The notes: a model not told the origin generated them from the letters alone. A stretch of 64,000 bases of DNA from Bdellovibrionales bacterium (GCA_018266295.1 JAFEAQ010000011.1:496001-560000), one strand, 5' to 3'; counted from the stretch's first letter, positions 8,677 to 18,809 are shown. A program made the numbers and translations.

Positions 8677-11600
8677 TTAACGGATATCTTGTAACGAAAC
8701 AGATACCATCGTAGAAACCCCACGCTCTTGCATCGTCACGCCGTACAACTTACCCGCCACTTCCATGGTGTGTTTGTTATGCGTAACAACGATGATTTGC
8801 GAACGTTTTGCCATCTCACGAACAAGGTCGTTGAAACGGAAGACGTTGGCGTCATCAAGTGGAGCATCAACCTCATCCAGTAAGCAATAAGGAGAAGGTT
8901 TCACGAGGAAGATCGAGAAGACAAGAGCAACCGCAGTCAACGCTTTCTCACCACCCGACATCAAAGACACGTTCTGCATCTTCTTGCCCGGAGGTTTCGC
9001 GATGATCTCGATACCCATTTCGCCTTTTTCAACATCTTCATGCAATTCCAACTTCGCTTCACCACCGCCGAACAAGACAGGGAAGACGCGAGTGAAACGG
9101 TCGTTAACCAAATCAAACGTCTCTTTGAAACGCTTCGAACAGATTCTGTTGATACGATCGATCACTTTGCGGAGTTGCTCTTTCGCCTCAGTCAAATCTG
9201 CGTGCTGCTTTGTGAGGAACTCATAACGTTGAGCCGTCTCTTCGTACTCTTCGATGGCTGACAAGTTCACTTCGCCAATCTTCGCGATCTTCTCACGAAG
9301 ATCTTTCAATTGAGCTTCAGCCTCAGAAGGATCCCCCTCACGGCCTTGATACTTGTCTGCCACGTCTGAAAGGATCAGCATGTAACGCTCGCGCATTTGA
9401 TCGACGAGGTACTGCTCTTTCATCCGAGCTTGTTCCAATTTCAATTGAGCATCATTCATACGAGACTGACGTTCATTGCGGGCCCGTTGAGACTCCGCCA
9501 ATTGATCTGCCATCTCTTGAATTTGCGCGGCCATTTGCTCGTACGTGTCTTTTTCGATTGAAAGGTTTGCTTTCAACTCTTCGACCATACGGATGTCGCG
9601 TTCAAATTCGATTTTCTTTTCTTCGAGATTCATCTGACTGTCGGTCATCTGAGTCGAGTACATTTGCGATTCTTCGCTCATGCGAGAAAGCTGCAAATCC
9701 AATTCGCTCAAAGACTTGTTCACCATTTCCAACTGACGAAGAACGCCGTTGTACTCTTGAGTTCTAGACACAGACTTCACTTGAAGGTCACGAACTTCAG
9801 CTTGCAAACCATCAAAGCCCATACGAGTGCTTGTCAGCTCTTCGTTCAGCTTTTGAGTTTGTTCTTCCAAAGTCGTTTTCTTGATGCGCGCCTCTTCGAG
9901 GTTTGTCATCAGGTCTTGCAAACGAGCTTCTTGTTGCTCGACTTGCTCAGTGATTTTACGCAATTCACGTTCTTGGCGCTCGACCGCGTACTGAGCATTT
10001 TGCAATTCATTTTCAGAGCGTTCCAAGTCCTTACGGAGCTCAGTCACTTTGATTTCTTGTTCAATTTTACGCTTTTGTGCGCCTTCGAAGTCGTTCACAA
10101 CATTGGCAAGTTGTTCTTCGACTTTTTTCAACGCCTGCTGAGCCAACGCAAGCTTACCAGCCCATTCGTTTTTCTTGTCAGTGAGTTCTTTGATCTCGCG
10201 ACGGCGTTTCAAAACGCCAGAGTCCGCAGATTCAACAGAACCACCCGTGAGCATGCCGTCCGCAGACAACGTGTCACCGTCCACAGTTACGAATGTCCAG
10301 CCTTCGTATTTTGCACGAAGGTTTAATGCTGTACGGATCGAATCAACGATCGCAACACCGTCCAACAAGTAACTCACTGTATTTTTATACTTATCATTGG
10401 CGCGAACCACATCTTTAAGGATGGCTTGAACGCCCGACTCAGATGCCGGAGCTGCTGCCAAAGATTTATGGCCTGTTTCGCTTGCTGACATGAAGCTAGA
10501 GCGGCCCGATTTGTCTTCTTTCAAATGCTCAACAGCTTCAACCGCTTTTGCGTTGTCCGCGGAAAGAAGCATTTGCAAACGAGAACCCAATGCCGCTTCC
10601 ATCGCCACTTCGTACTCGCTTGGTACTTCGACAACTTCAGAAACCGGCTGGAACACAACAGAACCGTCTGCTGTGATTTCTTGGTACTTCGTTTTCTGCC
10701 AAAGCATGACGTTCTTCACGCCCTCTTGGAAGCCTTCGAAGTTTGAGTGCAAGTTTTCCAAACCGTACAAACGAGAAGTGACTTCATTGAGTTGATCTTT
10801 GAACTCTTCAACTTCCGCTTTTTTAACGGCTGCTTGTTCTGTGAGGATCTTTTTATTGGCTTCGAAAGACTCGAAGTCGTTCGCCAGATCCAATTGCATT
10901 TGGCGTTCTTTTTCTAATTCATTGAATACTTTGCGGCGACGGCCTTCGAACTCCACGTGTTTTTCGCGAAGTTCGTTCACCACCAACTGTTCGTTGGCTT
11001 CGCGGTCTTTGATATCCGCGATTTGCGCTTGCAAAGAGTTGACGCGAGCATCGAGTGAAGACTCTGTCTGGCCGACAGCGAAGAGCTCGCGGCGCTTTTC
11101 AGTCAATTCGTCATCAACAACCGTGATACGAGACTGAGAGTTTTCAAAGATCTCATTTTTCTCATTATATTGAGCTGTCAAAGTCTCAGATTCTTCTTTC
11201 AAAGCCTCTGTTTGAGAGTTCAACTGAGTTTGATCGCGTTGCAAAAGCTCACGACGAGCTTGCTGTTCTTGCAAGATCGTCCCAGTCATTTGCTCATTGC
11301 GACGAGCTTGTTCGATTTCGAAACGAAGCTCTTGGATTTCCATTTCTTTTTTCTGAGTGGTTTGTTGCTTGTCGTAGTACTGAGCTTGAACGACTTCTAC
11401 TGCTTTTTCTTTTTCAAGAATTTGCAATTTCAGAGTTTCAAACTGAGCTTGTAAAGACGATACATTTGTTTCGCCTTCGACTTCCATGCTTTGAGCTTCG
11501 TCAAAGATGCGCTGAGCTTCGTCAGCCACTTTACGAAGTTCGTTGTACTGGATAGAGCTCAACCACAAATCGAGGTCTTCGATTTGGTTCTTCAAATTGC

Positions 11601-12255
11601 GATAGCGCTCAGCACGCTGAGCCTGACGTTGCAAAGAATCGATCTGGCGTTTTAATTCGCCGATGATGTCTTGCAAACGCACTAGATTCTGATCCGTCGC
11701 TTGAAGTTTTCTTTGTGATTCACGCTTACGAACTTTGAACTTTGTAATACCCGCAGCTTCTTCGATCAGCGTACGGCGCTCTTCAGGTTTCGCAGTGATG
11801 ATTTTACCGATCATCCCCTGAGCGATGATAGAGAAACCTTTAGAACCAGCACCCGTGTCCATGAAGATCTCTTGCACGTCTTTCAAACGTGAAGGCTCTT
11901 TATTGACGAAGTATTCCCCCTCACCGTTTCTGTGAAGACGACGAGTCACCATAACTTCAGAGTGTTTAATGTATTTCGCTGGGAAAGGACCCCCGTCGTT
12001 CTCGAGAGTCAAAGACACTTCACACATACCCAGTGGAGCGTAACCGTCAGCACCGGCAAAGATAACGTCCGTCATTGTAGAGCCGCGAAGATCCTTCGCA
12101 GACATCTCACCCATAACCCACATCAATGCATCTACGATGTTTGATTTTCCGCAACCGTTTGGTCCGACGATGCCTGTAATACCAGCATCAAAATGAATCA
12201 CTGTGCGGTCTTTGAACGATTTAAAACCTACGAGTTCAATCTTCTTGATTCTCAA
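8677..12255 (-). CDS. smc: Chromosome segregation ATPase SMC
   Basis: Structural maintenance of chromosomes protein, which compacts and segregates DNA with ScpA and ScpB. The start chosen is TTG at 12255, preceded by GGAAGGGGA, which gives MRIKKIELVGFKSF exactly at the conserved family N-terminus; the longer frame to 12354 adds 33 unconserved residues. The 1,192-residue product has Walker A GPNGCGKSN (31-39), two long coiled coils, a glycine-rich hinge with MLTGGSVES, the C-loop LMSGGEKAL and Walker B YCLLDEVDAPLDD near the end. A minus-strand TTGACA at 12380-12385 could be the -35 of its promoter but the -10 is poor; the leader has a 7-base hairpin near 12330. Confidence 0.95.
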   Translation of the reverse strand: MRIKKIELVGFKSFKDRTVIHFDAGITGIVGPNGCGKSNIVDALMWVMGEMSAKDLRGSTMTDVIFAGADGYAPLGMCEVSLTLENDGGPFPAKYIKHSEVMVTRRLHRNGEGEYFVNKEPSRLKDVQEIFMDTGAGSKGFSIIAQGMIGKIITAKPEERRTLIEEAAGITKFKVRKRESQRKLQATDQNLVRLQDIIGELKRQIDSLQRQAQRAERYRNLKNQIEDLDLWLSSIQYNELRKVADEAQRIFDEAQSMEVEGETNVSSLQAQFETLKLQILEKEKAVEVVQAQYYDKQQTTQKKEMEIQELRFEIEQARRNEQMTGTILQEQQARRELLQRDQTQLNSQTEALKEESETLTAQYNEKNEIFENSQSRITVVDDELTEKRRELFAVGQTESSLDARVNSLQAQIADIKDREANEQLVVNELREKHVEFEGRRRKVFNELEKERQMQLDLANDFESFEANKKILTEQAAVKKAEVEEFKDQLNEVTSRLYGLENLHSNFEGFQEGVKNVMLWQKTKYQEITADGSVVFQPVSEVVEVPSEYEVAMEAALGSRLQMLLSADNAKAVEAVEHLKEDKSGRSSFMSASETGHKSLAAAPASESGVQAILKDVVRANDKYKNTVSYLLDGVAIVDSIRTALNLRAKYEGWTFVTVDGDTLSADGMLTGGSVESADSGVLKRRREIKELTDKKNEWAGKLALAQQALKKVEEQLANVVNDFEGAQKRKIEQEIKVTELRKDLERSENELQNAQYAVERQERELRKITEQVEQQEARLQDLMTNLEEARIKKTTLEEQTQKLNEELTSTRMGFDGLQAEVRDLQVKSVSRTQEYNGVLRQLEMVNKSLSELDLQLSRMSEESQMYSTQMTDSQMNLEEKKIEFERDIRMVEELKANLSIEKDTYEQMAAQIQEMADQLAESQRARNERQSRMNDAQLKLEQARMKEQYLVDQMRERYMLILSDVADKYQGREGDPSEAEAQLKDLREKIAKIGEVNLSAIEEYEETAQRYEFLTKQHADLTEAKEQLRKVIDRINRICSKRFKETFDLVNDRFTRVFPVLFGGGEAKLELHEDVEKGEMGIEIIAKPPGKKMQNVSLMSGGEKALTAVALVFSIFLVKPSPYCLLDEVDAPLDDANVFRFNDLVREMAKRSQIIVVTHNKHTMEVAGKLYGVTMQERGVSTMVSVSLQDIR

Positions 12256-12526
12256 TTTAGTGTCCCCTTCCACCTTCGCTACAGCTTCGGAGGACTGGCG
12301 TCCGTCGTGCTGAATAGCAAACAAGCCCTTGGTCTGGTTAGACCAAAGACCCATTAACTGTCGCTAGGGATTGGGACTGTGTCAATCAAAGCCTACTAAA
12401 CAGCCCCTGCAAGCTGAAAAGTTCAGCAGAGTTAGCGACCGATTTGTGCAACGCGTTTGCTGCGCCGCTATGTTTACTTCTTATTTACCGGCGATTTGCC
12501 CACGAAGACGGATATTCGCAGGAGCC

Positions 12527-13390
12527 CTAGATCGCAGAATAGGCCTCACTGGCCCATTTGCAAATGGCAGCATGTTGCTTACGCTCGCTCTGGTGATGAC
12601 GCGGCCACCACACACAGACTTTTCGATCCATTTGGATCTTGATCGGAACTTCGATCAACCGGCGCAGTTTCAAGTCATCGCTGACGAGCGCTTTCGGCAC
12701 AAGACTCCAGCCAAGGCCGTTGATGACGGCGGAGCGCACGCCGATGAGATTATCAAAGGTTAGCGATACCATCGGATCATAACCCAGCTCTTCATTCAAA
12801 AAGACGGCGGGATTTAATTCGCGATGACGAACGAGTGGAATTTCGCGCAGATCCTCGACGCTCAGTGAACGCGAAGAACGTTTTAAGCGGCCCGGCGCCA
12901 TCACGAGCGACCACAATTCGGGCTGCAACTGCTTGTGAGCAATCGAAGGATTCTCTGGAGCATGACAAGCAACGACGAAATCACACTCGCCTGAGAGCAA
13001 AGATTTTTCTAATCCCTGATCCGGCGTCAGATATTGAATCTGGGCGCGCCCGCCGAAAAGTTTCTGTAAATCATGCGACGCTGGAATCAGCACCTGTTCA
13101 GCAAACCACGCTGTGGAAGCAATTCTTAAGTGGATAGAGGATCGTAATATTTCTTGCTGGCTCAGAATACTTTCTTGAGTCCACGCAGCGACGGCCTGCC
13201 CTTCTTGCGTTAGTCTCCACTTACCGTCGGTCTTCGCGAGAAGCCCATGCTCTTTGGCAATACGCTGGATCTTGCGAAGCAGACCTCCGGCGTCGCAATG
13301 GAGCCACTCGGCAGCTCCTCGGAGGGTTGAGCTCCGTTGGAGGGCTACTAATATAAGACAATCATCGGGGGCGATCGTGTATTTGTTCAT
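12527..13390 (-). CDS. LysR-family transcriptional regulator
   Basis: About 287 residues from ATG at 13390 (MNKYTIAPDDCLIL). An N-terminal winged helix-turn-helix (ALQRSSTLRGAAEWLHCDAGGLLRKIQRI, about 16-45) is followed by a two-lobed periplasmic-binding-like effector domain with IRSSIHLRIASTAWF, SGECDFVVACH and NGLGWSLVPKAL. The effector is unknown. It is divergent from two small secreted-protein genes, and palindromes lie directly in front of its start, as is usual for LysR autoregulation and control of a divergent target. No convincing ribosome site precedes the ATG, so the transcript may be nearly leaderless. The 270 bases between it and smc hold only small hairpins. Confidence 0.85.
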   Translation of the reverse strand: MNKYTIAPDDCLILVALQRSSTLRGAAEWLHCDAGGLLRKIQRIAKEHGLLAKTDGKWRLTQEGQAVAAWTQESILSQQEILRSSIHLRIASTAWFAEQVLIPASHDLQKLFGGRAQIQYLTPDQGLEKSLLSGECDFVVACHAPENPSIAHKQLQPELWSLVMAPGRLKRSSRSLSVEDLREIPLVRHRELNPAVFLNEELGYDPMVSLTFDNLIGVRSAVINGLGWSLVPKALVSDDLKLRRLIEVPIKIQMDRKVCVWWPRHHQSERKQHAAICKWASEAYSAI

Positions 13391-13429
13391 GTTGATGTTT
13401 ATACAACACAGACGTTGATAAATATCAAC
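13391..13429. promoter_or_regulatory. Palindromic operator in front of the LysR gene
   Basis: GTTGATA-AA-TATCAAC (13414-13429) is a perfect 7-base inverted repeat with a two-base centre and contains the T-N11-A form recognised by LysR proteins. An imperfect second copy, GTTGATG...TACAAC, lies at 13391-13407. Both are between the LysR start at 13390 and the divergent ATG at 13476. Confidence 0.55.
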
Positions 13430-13475
13430 ATACAAAGTCTGTGGCGTCGCTTAGTCCTTTTGTATGGAGGATAAT

Positions 13476-13739
13476 ATGATTAAAACATTACGTACTACGA
13501 TGATGACTTTGGTTCTTTTCGCATCTACCGCGAGTTTCGCGGGCGGCATCTTGTGCAAGCAGTGCCCGGTTGAAAGCGACCAATGTGTTCCAGTGAACTG
13601 CCCCAGTGCCACAAAAGGATCTCAGGCAAAATGCACAAACGATTCTGCCATCAACGACTTCCTAAAACCTGTTGTGAAAACAGCTGCGGGAGTCTGTTGT
13701 TCAGATTTGGAAGTGCAAGGCTGCTTCAAAGGTTGCTAG
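13476..13739 (+). CDS. Small Cys-rich secreted protein
   Basis: 87 residues from ATG at 13476, which follows ATGGAGGATAAT; an in-frame ATG at 13464 is part of that ribosome site. A signal peptide ends TASFA-GG near residue 22. The mature part of about 65 residues has nine cysteines, including CKQC, CVPVNC, GVCC and the terminal GCFKGC, so it is probably disulphide-bonded in the periplasm or outside. No family recognised. The divergent LysR-type gene and its operator suggest it is a regulated target. Confidence 0.7.
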   Translation: MIKTLRTTMMTLVLFASTASFAGGILCKQCPVESDQCVPVNCPSATKGSQAKCTNDSAINDFLKPVVKTAAGVCCSDLEVQGCFKGC

Positions 13740-13808
13740 CGTTCCCGATTGTTCGTGTTCCACGTTGTTATCGGAAATTCGATTTGGCTTTCATTTAGGA
13801 ACACCCTC

Positions 13809-13837
13809 TTGACCCCCGTCGGAGGCGAGCCTAACTA
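13809..13837 (+). promoter_or_regulatory. Promoter of the 13874 gene
   Basis: TTGACC (13809-13814) and TAACTA (13832-13837) are separated by 17 bases. The leader then contains GTTAT-CAAC-ATAAC, an inverted repeat at 13847-13860, before AAGGAG and the ATG at 13874. Confidence 0.5.
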
Positions 13838-13873
13838 ACTTCAAATGTTATCAACATAACTCAAGGAGAAAAT

Positions 13874-14122
13874 ATGAAAGCACTTATTGCAGCTTTGGTA
13901 ATGATGACTGTTTCTGCAAGCGCATTTGCTCAAGACGCTTACTCCACTCGCGAAGAGCTTCCTGCAGGTTCTGTGGTTGAAGCTTTGATCAGCAAAGACG
14001 GCAAGCCGGTTTGCCCTAAAGGCGAAACAGCTTTGAAAAAATATTGCTGGAGCAAGCAAAAGCATTGGTTCGTTCAGTGCGGCTGGTACTGCAATCCAAA
14101 TCCAGAACCAGGTGATCACTAG
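13874..14122 (+). CDS. Small secreted protein with aromatic Cys-containing C-terminus
   Basis: 82 residues with an AAGGAG ribosome site and a clear signal peptide (MKALIAALVMMTVSASAFAQ). The mature part has KPVCPKGE and then YCWSKQKHWFVQCGWYC, four cysteines set among aromatic residues. I do not recognise the family. It follows another Cys-rich secreted-protein gene after 134 bases and has its own promoter and a strong terminator, so it is a single-gene unit. Confidence 0.7.
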   Translation: MKALIAALVMMTVSASAFAQDAYSTREELPAGSVVEALISKDGKPVCPKGETALKKYCWSKQKHWFVQCGWYCNPNPEPGDH

Positions 14123-14130
14123 ATCTGAAT

Positions 14131-14163
14131 AAAAAAGCCCCGGCTCATCACCGGGGCTTTTTT
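14131..14163. terminator. Bidirectional terminator between convergent genes
   Basis: AAAAAAGCCCCGG (14131-14143) pairs perfectly with CCGGGGCTTTTTT (14151-14163) over a seven-base loop. It serves the small secreted-protein gene on the plus strand and the RND pump gene on the minus strand, whose stop codon overlaps its end. Confidence 0.9.
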
Positions 14164-17100
14164 AATGCGTGACCTCTTTTGCTGAAAGCGGGATCGGTTT
14201 CGTTTCTTCACCGAGAATTTTGAGCGCCTCTTGCAAATCTTTTTCATGGCGATGCCCTTCCAGGCGATGAGTCAAACTATAGGCACAAGGAACCACCAAC
14301 AAAGTTAAGAAGGTCGAAACGGCCACACCCCCCACAACCGCAATACCCATCGGACGAATCACTTCCGCACCCGAGCCCGTGGCAAAGGCTTCAGGAATAG
14401 CCCCGGCAATTGTTGCAATGGACGTCATCAAAATCGGGCGCAGACGCAATGGGCAGGCTTCGAGCAAAGCCTCGGTAACTTCGAGGCCTTCTTTGCGTTT
14501 ACGATTGGTAAAATCGACAAGCAAAATCGAGTTCTTTTTTACGATCCCCATCAGCAGCAGCATGCCGATCAAGCTATAGATGTTGATAGATGTATCGGTC
14601 AGCCACATCCCGAGCAAAGCGCCCGTGATCGAAAAAGGCAAGGCCAGCAAAATCACCACCGGATGCAAGAAGCTATTGAATTGGCTCGCAAGAACCATGT
14701 AGGCGACAAAAATCCCCAGTACCAGGGCCACCATCAAACTGCGGAAGGACTCGGTGAAGGCCTGCGAACTTCCCGAAAGCAGCAAGTGATAACCCGGTGG
14801 CAAAACTTCTTTGCCAAGTTTTTCGACATAGGCCATCACTTCGGCCTGAGACTTTCCAGGCGCGAAATTTCCGAAAACTCCGATGGCCCGTTCCCGGTTA
14901 TAGCGAGTGATGGTTAGGAGCGTGCTGCTATCTTGGATTTTTATCACCGCCGCCAGAGGCACAATTTCCCCTTGGGCATTGCGCACCCAGATTTTTTTAA
15001 TATCGTCAGCCGTTAGATTTTCCCCAGGATCGAGTTTGATTTGAATATCGTCGCGGTGACCGGAGGCATCGGTGTATTTATTCGGCAGAAGCTTCATTCC
15101 ACCCACCATAGCGGCGACTGCATTTGAGATCGTAGAAACGCTCACTCCACGCGCAGCGGCCGCATCACGATCCGGAATGATTTCGGACTGAGGCATATTC
15201 GGATTGTAGTCACTATCCACGTCCGCCATGTATCCCGAAGCAACCAGGCGCTTGCGCATTTCCAACGAAAGCTCCGCAAGTTTATTCCAGTCCGGGCCCT
15301 GCAACTCAAACTCAACCGGATATCCACGCTGAGCGCTAAACCCAGTCAATGATAAATCGAGAATCGCCACCCGCTGCACGCCATTGATTTTTGCAAGTTC
15401 CGTGCGGAGGTATCCCATAAATTCTTGCTGAGTCGGACGCTTCTTAAAGGGCGCCGCCACCGGGCGATCGCCGGGATCCTTCATCGTGACAAAGGAAATA
15501 CCTTGATTCACCAAACCACCGCCAAAGCCCCCCACTGCCACATAGTAAGAGTCAATTTCGGGACGAGATTTATACAGAACCTCCGCTCGGCGAAAGACGG
15601 TATCGGTGTAAGATATCGACGAGCCCATTTCAGTGTAAAGTGTCACCAAAAAGCGGCTTTGATCCTGTGGAGGTAAAAATTCTTTTCTTAAGCCGCCAAT
15701 AGTAAGCAGCGACACGATAAAAAATCCGGTCGCGACAGCCAGGACCGTCCATCGCCAATTCAAGCAAAGACGCAAAGTTTTTTTATAAAAGCCCGAAAGA
15801 ATTTCCATCCCTTGGCTGACTTTATGGGTGACCACGTTTTCACGTCCGACTTGTAGAAACTGCGAACAACGCATAGGCGCGAGAGTCAGAGCCTCTAGGA
15901 GTGAAAGCGACACGGCAGTCGCCATGGTGATACCGAATTGAAAGAAGAACTTACCGATAATTCCCTGCATGAAAACCACGGGCACAAAGATCGCAAGAAT
16001 TGCCAAAGAAGCCGCCACGGCGGCGCCGGTGATTTCGCGGGCTCCGATGAGGGCGGCCAGTACGCGGTTTTTACCTTCTTCAAAGTGGCGTGTGATATTC
16101 TCCAGCACCATGATCGCGTCATCCACGACGATTCCCACCGAAAGCGACAGCGCCATCAGCGTAAAGGTGTTAATCGTAAAACCAAGAAAGTGTAAAATTA
16201 AAAATGAACCGATCAAGGAAACGGGAATCGCCAAAATCACGTTAAACGCTGAGCTGAAATTTCCAAGGAATAGATAACACACAAGGGCTGTCAGCAACAC
16301 CGCCATCCCCAAGGTGCGCAACAACTCCGCAATGGCGTCTTGAATAAACACCGTCGTATCGGCAACGACTGCCATCTCGGTCCCCTTCGGCAAGGACGGC
16401 GCCAGTTGCTTTAATTTCTTTTTCACGTTGTCGGCGATTTCAACCGCGTTGGTTCCGTGCTGTTTAATAACACCCACACCAATGGTCGGCTGAATCCCGT
16501 CATAGCGGGAAATTCTGCGAATTTCGTCCGTCCCCTCTTCACAGGTCGCGACTTGTTTAATGCGGATTTGCCGCCAGACCGGCAAGCCCAAGCGAGTTGG
16601 AATCGTCAGATTGTTACATTGCTCAGCGTTTGTGAACTCGGACTGAACCCGGATGAAGTTTTCTTTTTCGCCTAAATCCTGATATCCCGTTGGAACAAGC
16701 TGATGCTCATTATTGATGGCTGCGATGACATCCTCGGAGGTTATTTCCAGATCATACATTTTTTTCGAATGCAGCCAGATCCTCATCTGGGGATCAACAT
16801 AACCACCAAGAGCCACGTCACCGACTCCGGAAATGGTTGTGATAGTGTCTTTCAAATGATCGCGCACAAATAAAGCCAGCTCGCGCAGCGTTCCCGTGCG
16901 ACTATAAACCGCCGTCCACATAATCGGCTGATCGTTAGGATTGGTTTTTGTAATGATCGGCGGATCGATGGTTTGCGGTAAGTTCTTTTGGGCCTGCGAG
17001 ATTTTGGTCTGAACTTGTTGTAAGGCTACATTGATATCCTGATCCAAATGGAATTGGATCACAATCTGTGTCGAGCCTAGCTGCGAAGTCGATTGCACGT

Positions 17101-17335
17101 GATCAACTCCGTCGACACTCATCACCGCATCCTCGATCACGTCCGCAACCGAAGACTCCATCACATCCGGCGAAGCGCCGGCCCAGGTGACGGTGACAGT
17201 CACAACTGGAAAATCCACATCCGGCAGCTGGCTAATCCCCATGAGAAAATAGGAAATCGTGCCAAAGACCAAAAGCCCCGCCATCAGCATCCATGCAAAG
17301 ACAGGCCTTTTAATCGAGATATCCGAAAGAGTCAT
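14162..17335 (-). CDS. RND-family efflux pump inner-membrane transporter (HAE1/AcrB-like)
   Basis: The 1,057-residue proton-driven transporter has the AcrB layout: an N-terminal helix (about 12-30), a large periplasmic domain with PDVDFPVVTVTVTW, a TM bundle with the proton-relay pair in GIVVDDAIMVLENI, a second periplasmic domain, and a second bundle ending in YSLTHRLEGHRHEK. It exports small molecules across the envelope. The upstream gene, seven bases away, is an outer-membrane channel. No membrane-fusion adaptor gene is next to it, which is unusual for this family. The substrate is unknown. Convergent with a small secreted-protein gene. Confidence 0.92.
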   Translation of the reverse strand: MTLSDISIKRPVFAWMLMAGLLVFGTISYFLMGISQLPDVDFPVVTVTVTWAGASPDVMESSVADVIEDAVMSVDGVDHVQSTSQLGSTQIVIQFHLDQDINVALQQVQTKISQAQKNLPQTIDPPIITKTNPNDQPIMWTAVYSRTGTLRELALFVRDHLKDTITTISGVGDVALGGYVDPQMRIWLHSKKMYDLEITSEDVIAAINNEHQLVPTGYQDLGEKENFIRVQSEFTNAEQCNNLTIPTRLGLPVWRQIRIKQVATCEEGTDEIRRISRYDGIQPTIGVGVIKQHGTNAVEIADNVKKKLKQLAPSLPKGTEMAVVADTTVFIQDAIAELLRTLGMAVLLTALVCYLFLGNFSSAFNVILAIPVSLIGSFLILHFLGFTINTFTLMALSLSVGIVVDDAIMVLENITRHFEEGKNRVLAALIGAREITGAAVAASLAILAIFVPVVFMQGIIGKFFFQFGITMATAVSLSLLEALTLAPMRCSQFLQVGRENVVTHKVSQGMEILSGFYKKTLRLCLNWRWTVLAVATGFFIVSLLTIGGLRKEFLPPQDQSRFLVTLYTEMGSSISYTDTVFRRAEVLYKSRPEIDSYYVAVGGFGGGLVNQGISFVTMKDPGDRPVAAPFKKRPTQQEFMGYLRTELAKINGVQRVAILDLSLTGFSAQRGYPVEFELQGPDWNKLAELSLEMRKRLVASGYMADVDSDYNPNMPQSEIIPDRDAAAARGVSVSTISNAVAAMVGGMKLLPNKYTDASGHRDDIQIKLDPGENLTADDIKKIWVRNAQGEIVPLAAVIKIQDSSTLLTITRYNRERAIGVFGNFAPGKSQAEVMAYVEKLGKEVLPPGYHLLLSGSSQAFTESFRSLMVALVLGIFVAYMVLASQFNSFLHPVVILLALPFSITGALLGMWLTDTSINIYSLIGMLLLMGIVKKNSILLVDFTNRKRKEGLEVTEALLEACPLRLRPILMTSIATIAGAIPEAFATGSGAEVIRPMGIAVVGGVAVSTFLTLLVVPCAYSLTHRLEGHRHEKDLQEALKILGEETKPIPLSAKEVTH

Positions 17336-17341
17336 AGATTT

Positions 17342-18700
17342 CTACTTTGCTCGGCAAAGCTCCATCAATGGAACGAGTTTGTTTGGGTGAACTATACGAC
17401 GGATCACGCCACCGCCGCCGATTTGTGAAACTTTACAGGCGCGAATATCTGCGAACTTGTCCAAAATCAAAGAACGGTTCAATGTCACACGCTGCGAATC
17501 CAGATCGATCTGCGCCTGTAAACGCGCCACCGATGCCTGCGCGAGCGAGTTCGCGGCAGTCAGAACATGCAGAAGATCCGTGGTACCAAGTGTGTACTGG
17601 GTTAAGTAGGCATTATAGGCTCTCTTAAAATTGTTTTCAGCATCCGTGGCGGACACCAATTGCTGCTTCGCCGATCGCACCGAGGCCAGGGCTGATTCCA
17701 GAATCTGCGCCTGCTCTTGCACCACCGCCTGACGGCGCAAGTACATATCTTGAATATTGAGATTACTCAGAGTGATGTTGGGAAAATAGCCAAAACCAAA
17801 ATTAAATGATCCTTCGCCGACAACCTTTCCGAAAGAAACTCCGCCGCCTTGGCCACTACTCTGAGCGCTGACGGTGGCGCCGTTGAAGAAACTAAAAACT
17901 TTGCTCCACTTATCTGCCTTGGCTGCTAAAATGAGTGCATCGATTTGCGCCATTTCCGGTGCTTTCTTTAAAACTGTCGGTAACAAACTTTCTGCGTCGG
18001 CATTCTCGTAGCCATCAACCCGGTCCGGATGAAGAAGATCAAAACGGATATCAACACTCAGATCAAGTCCCAGCATTTGCCGGATAGAGGCTCGCTCCTG
18101 CGCGATCAACTCTTCAAACTGGCCGACTTGAGTTTTCATCATCGAAGTCTGTGCTTGAGCAGAATAGAGATCCGTGGTCGGACGAAGTCCCAGCTTCACC
18201 GCGAGATCGACATTGTTTTGAATATCTAAGAGATTCTTATACTGAGAATACAAAACGTCTCGCAAAGCAAAGTCGCCAACGATGGTCATATAGAGTGAAT
18301 AGGCCGAGGCATATTCATTGAGTTGCAAAATATAGTAGGATTTTACTTCGGCATTTAGAAGGTGCTGGCTTTCACGCAGATTGATCCAATTGCTGGGTAA
18401 CAAGAACGGCAACAGGAACACCGCAGAGGCTAGAGAAAAACCGCCGCCGCTCACTCCTATACCGAGATTCAACGAAGGCAATAACTGTGCTCTGGCAAGA
18501 TCAACATTCACTTTTGCTTTGTAAACATTGTTGAGCTCTTGAAGAAGATTATTGTTCTGCGCCAGAAGTAGAGTTTGTAAAGATTGAGGATTGACCCGCA
18601 CTGTCTTCACCGCCATCGGCCCTACATCGTCTCCTGCGAAAGCGGATTGCACTCCCAAACTCAAAGTCAGCACACACGGAATGATTCTTCGTCTAAACAT
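17342..18700 (-). CDS. TolC-like outer-membrane efflux channel
   Basis: About 452 residues from ATG at 18700 (MFRRRIIPCVLTLSLG), chosen because it starts a signal peptide ending AFAG and follows GGGGGCGAC. The body has long alpha-helical segments with repeated ARAQLLPSLNLG and LYSAQAQTSMMKTQ motifs and TLGTTDLLHVLTAANSLAQA, typical of outer membrane factors. It would form the exit duct for the RND pump encoded seven bases downstream. Its 5' region faces a second TolC-like gene transcribed in the opposite direction. Confidence 0.85.
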   Translation of the reverse strand: MFRRRIIPCVLTLSLGVQSAFAGDDVGPMAVKTVRVNPQSLQTLLLAQNNNLLQELNNVYKAKVNVDLARAQLLPSLNLGIGVSGGGFSLASAVFLLPFLLPSNWINLRESQHLLNAEVKSYYILQLNEYASAYSLYMTIVGDFALRDVLYSQYKNLLDIQNNVDLAVKLGLRPTTDLYSAQAQTSMMKTQVGQFEELIAQERASIRQMLGLDLSVDIRFDLLHPDRVDGYENADAESLLPTVLKKAPEMAQIDALILAAKADKWSKVFSFFNGATVSAQSSGQGGGVSFGKVVGEGSFNFGFGYFPNITLSNLNIQDMYLRRQAVVQEQAQILESALASVRSAKQQLVSATDAENNFKRAYNAYLTQYTLGTTDLLHVLTAANSLAQASVARLQAQIDLDSQRVTLNRSLILDKFADIRACKVSQIGGGGVIRRIVHPNKLVPLMELCRAK

Positions 18701-18779
18701 GTCGCCCCCGCGTTGGAGATTGGGACGACTTTTCCCCACTGTCAAATCCGGGTTGTATCCTGAAAACGCGAAGAAATAG

Positions 18780-18809
18780 TTGCGCCTTGCAATTACAAAG
18801 TTGTGCTAG
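18780..18809 (+). promoter_or_regulatory. Possible promoter of the plus-strand channel operon
   Basis: TTGCGC (18780-18785) and TGCTAG with an upstream TG (18804-18809) are 18 bases apart, 24 bases before the ATG at 18833. The match is moderate. Confidence 0.3.
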
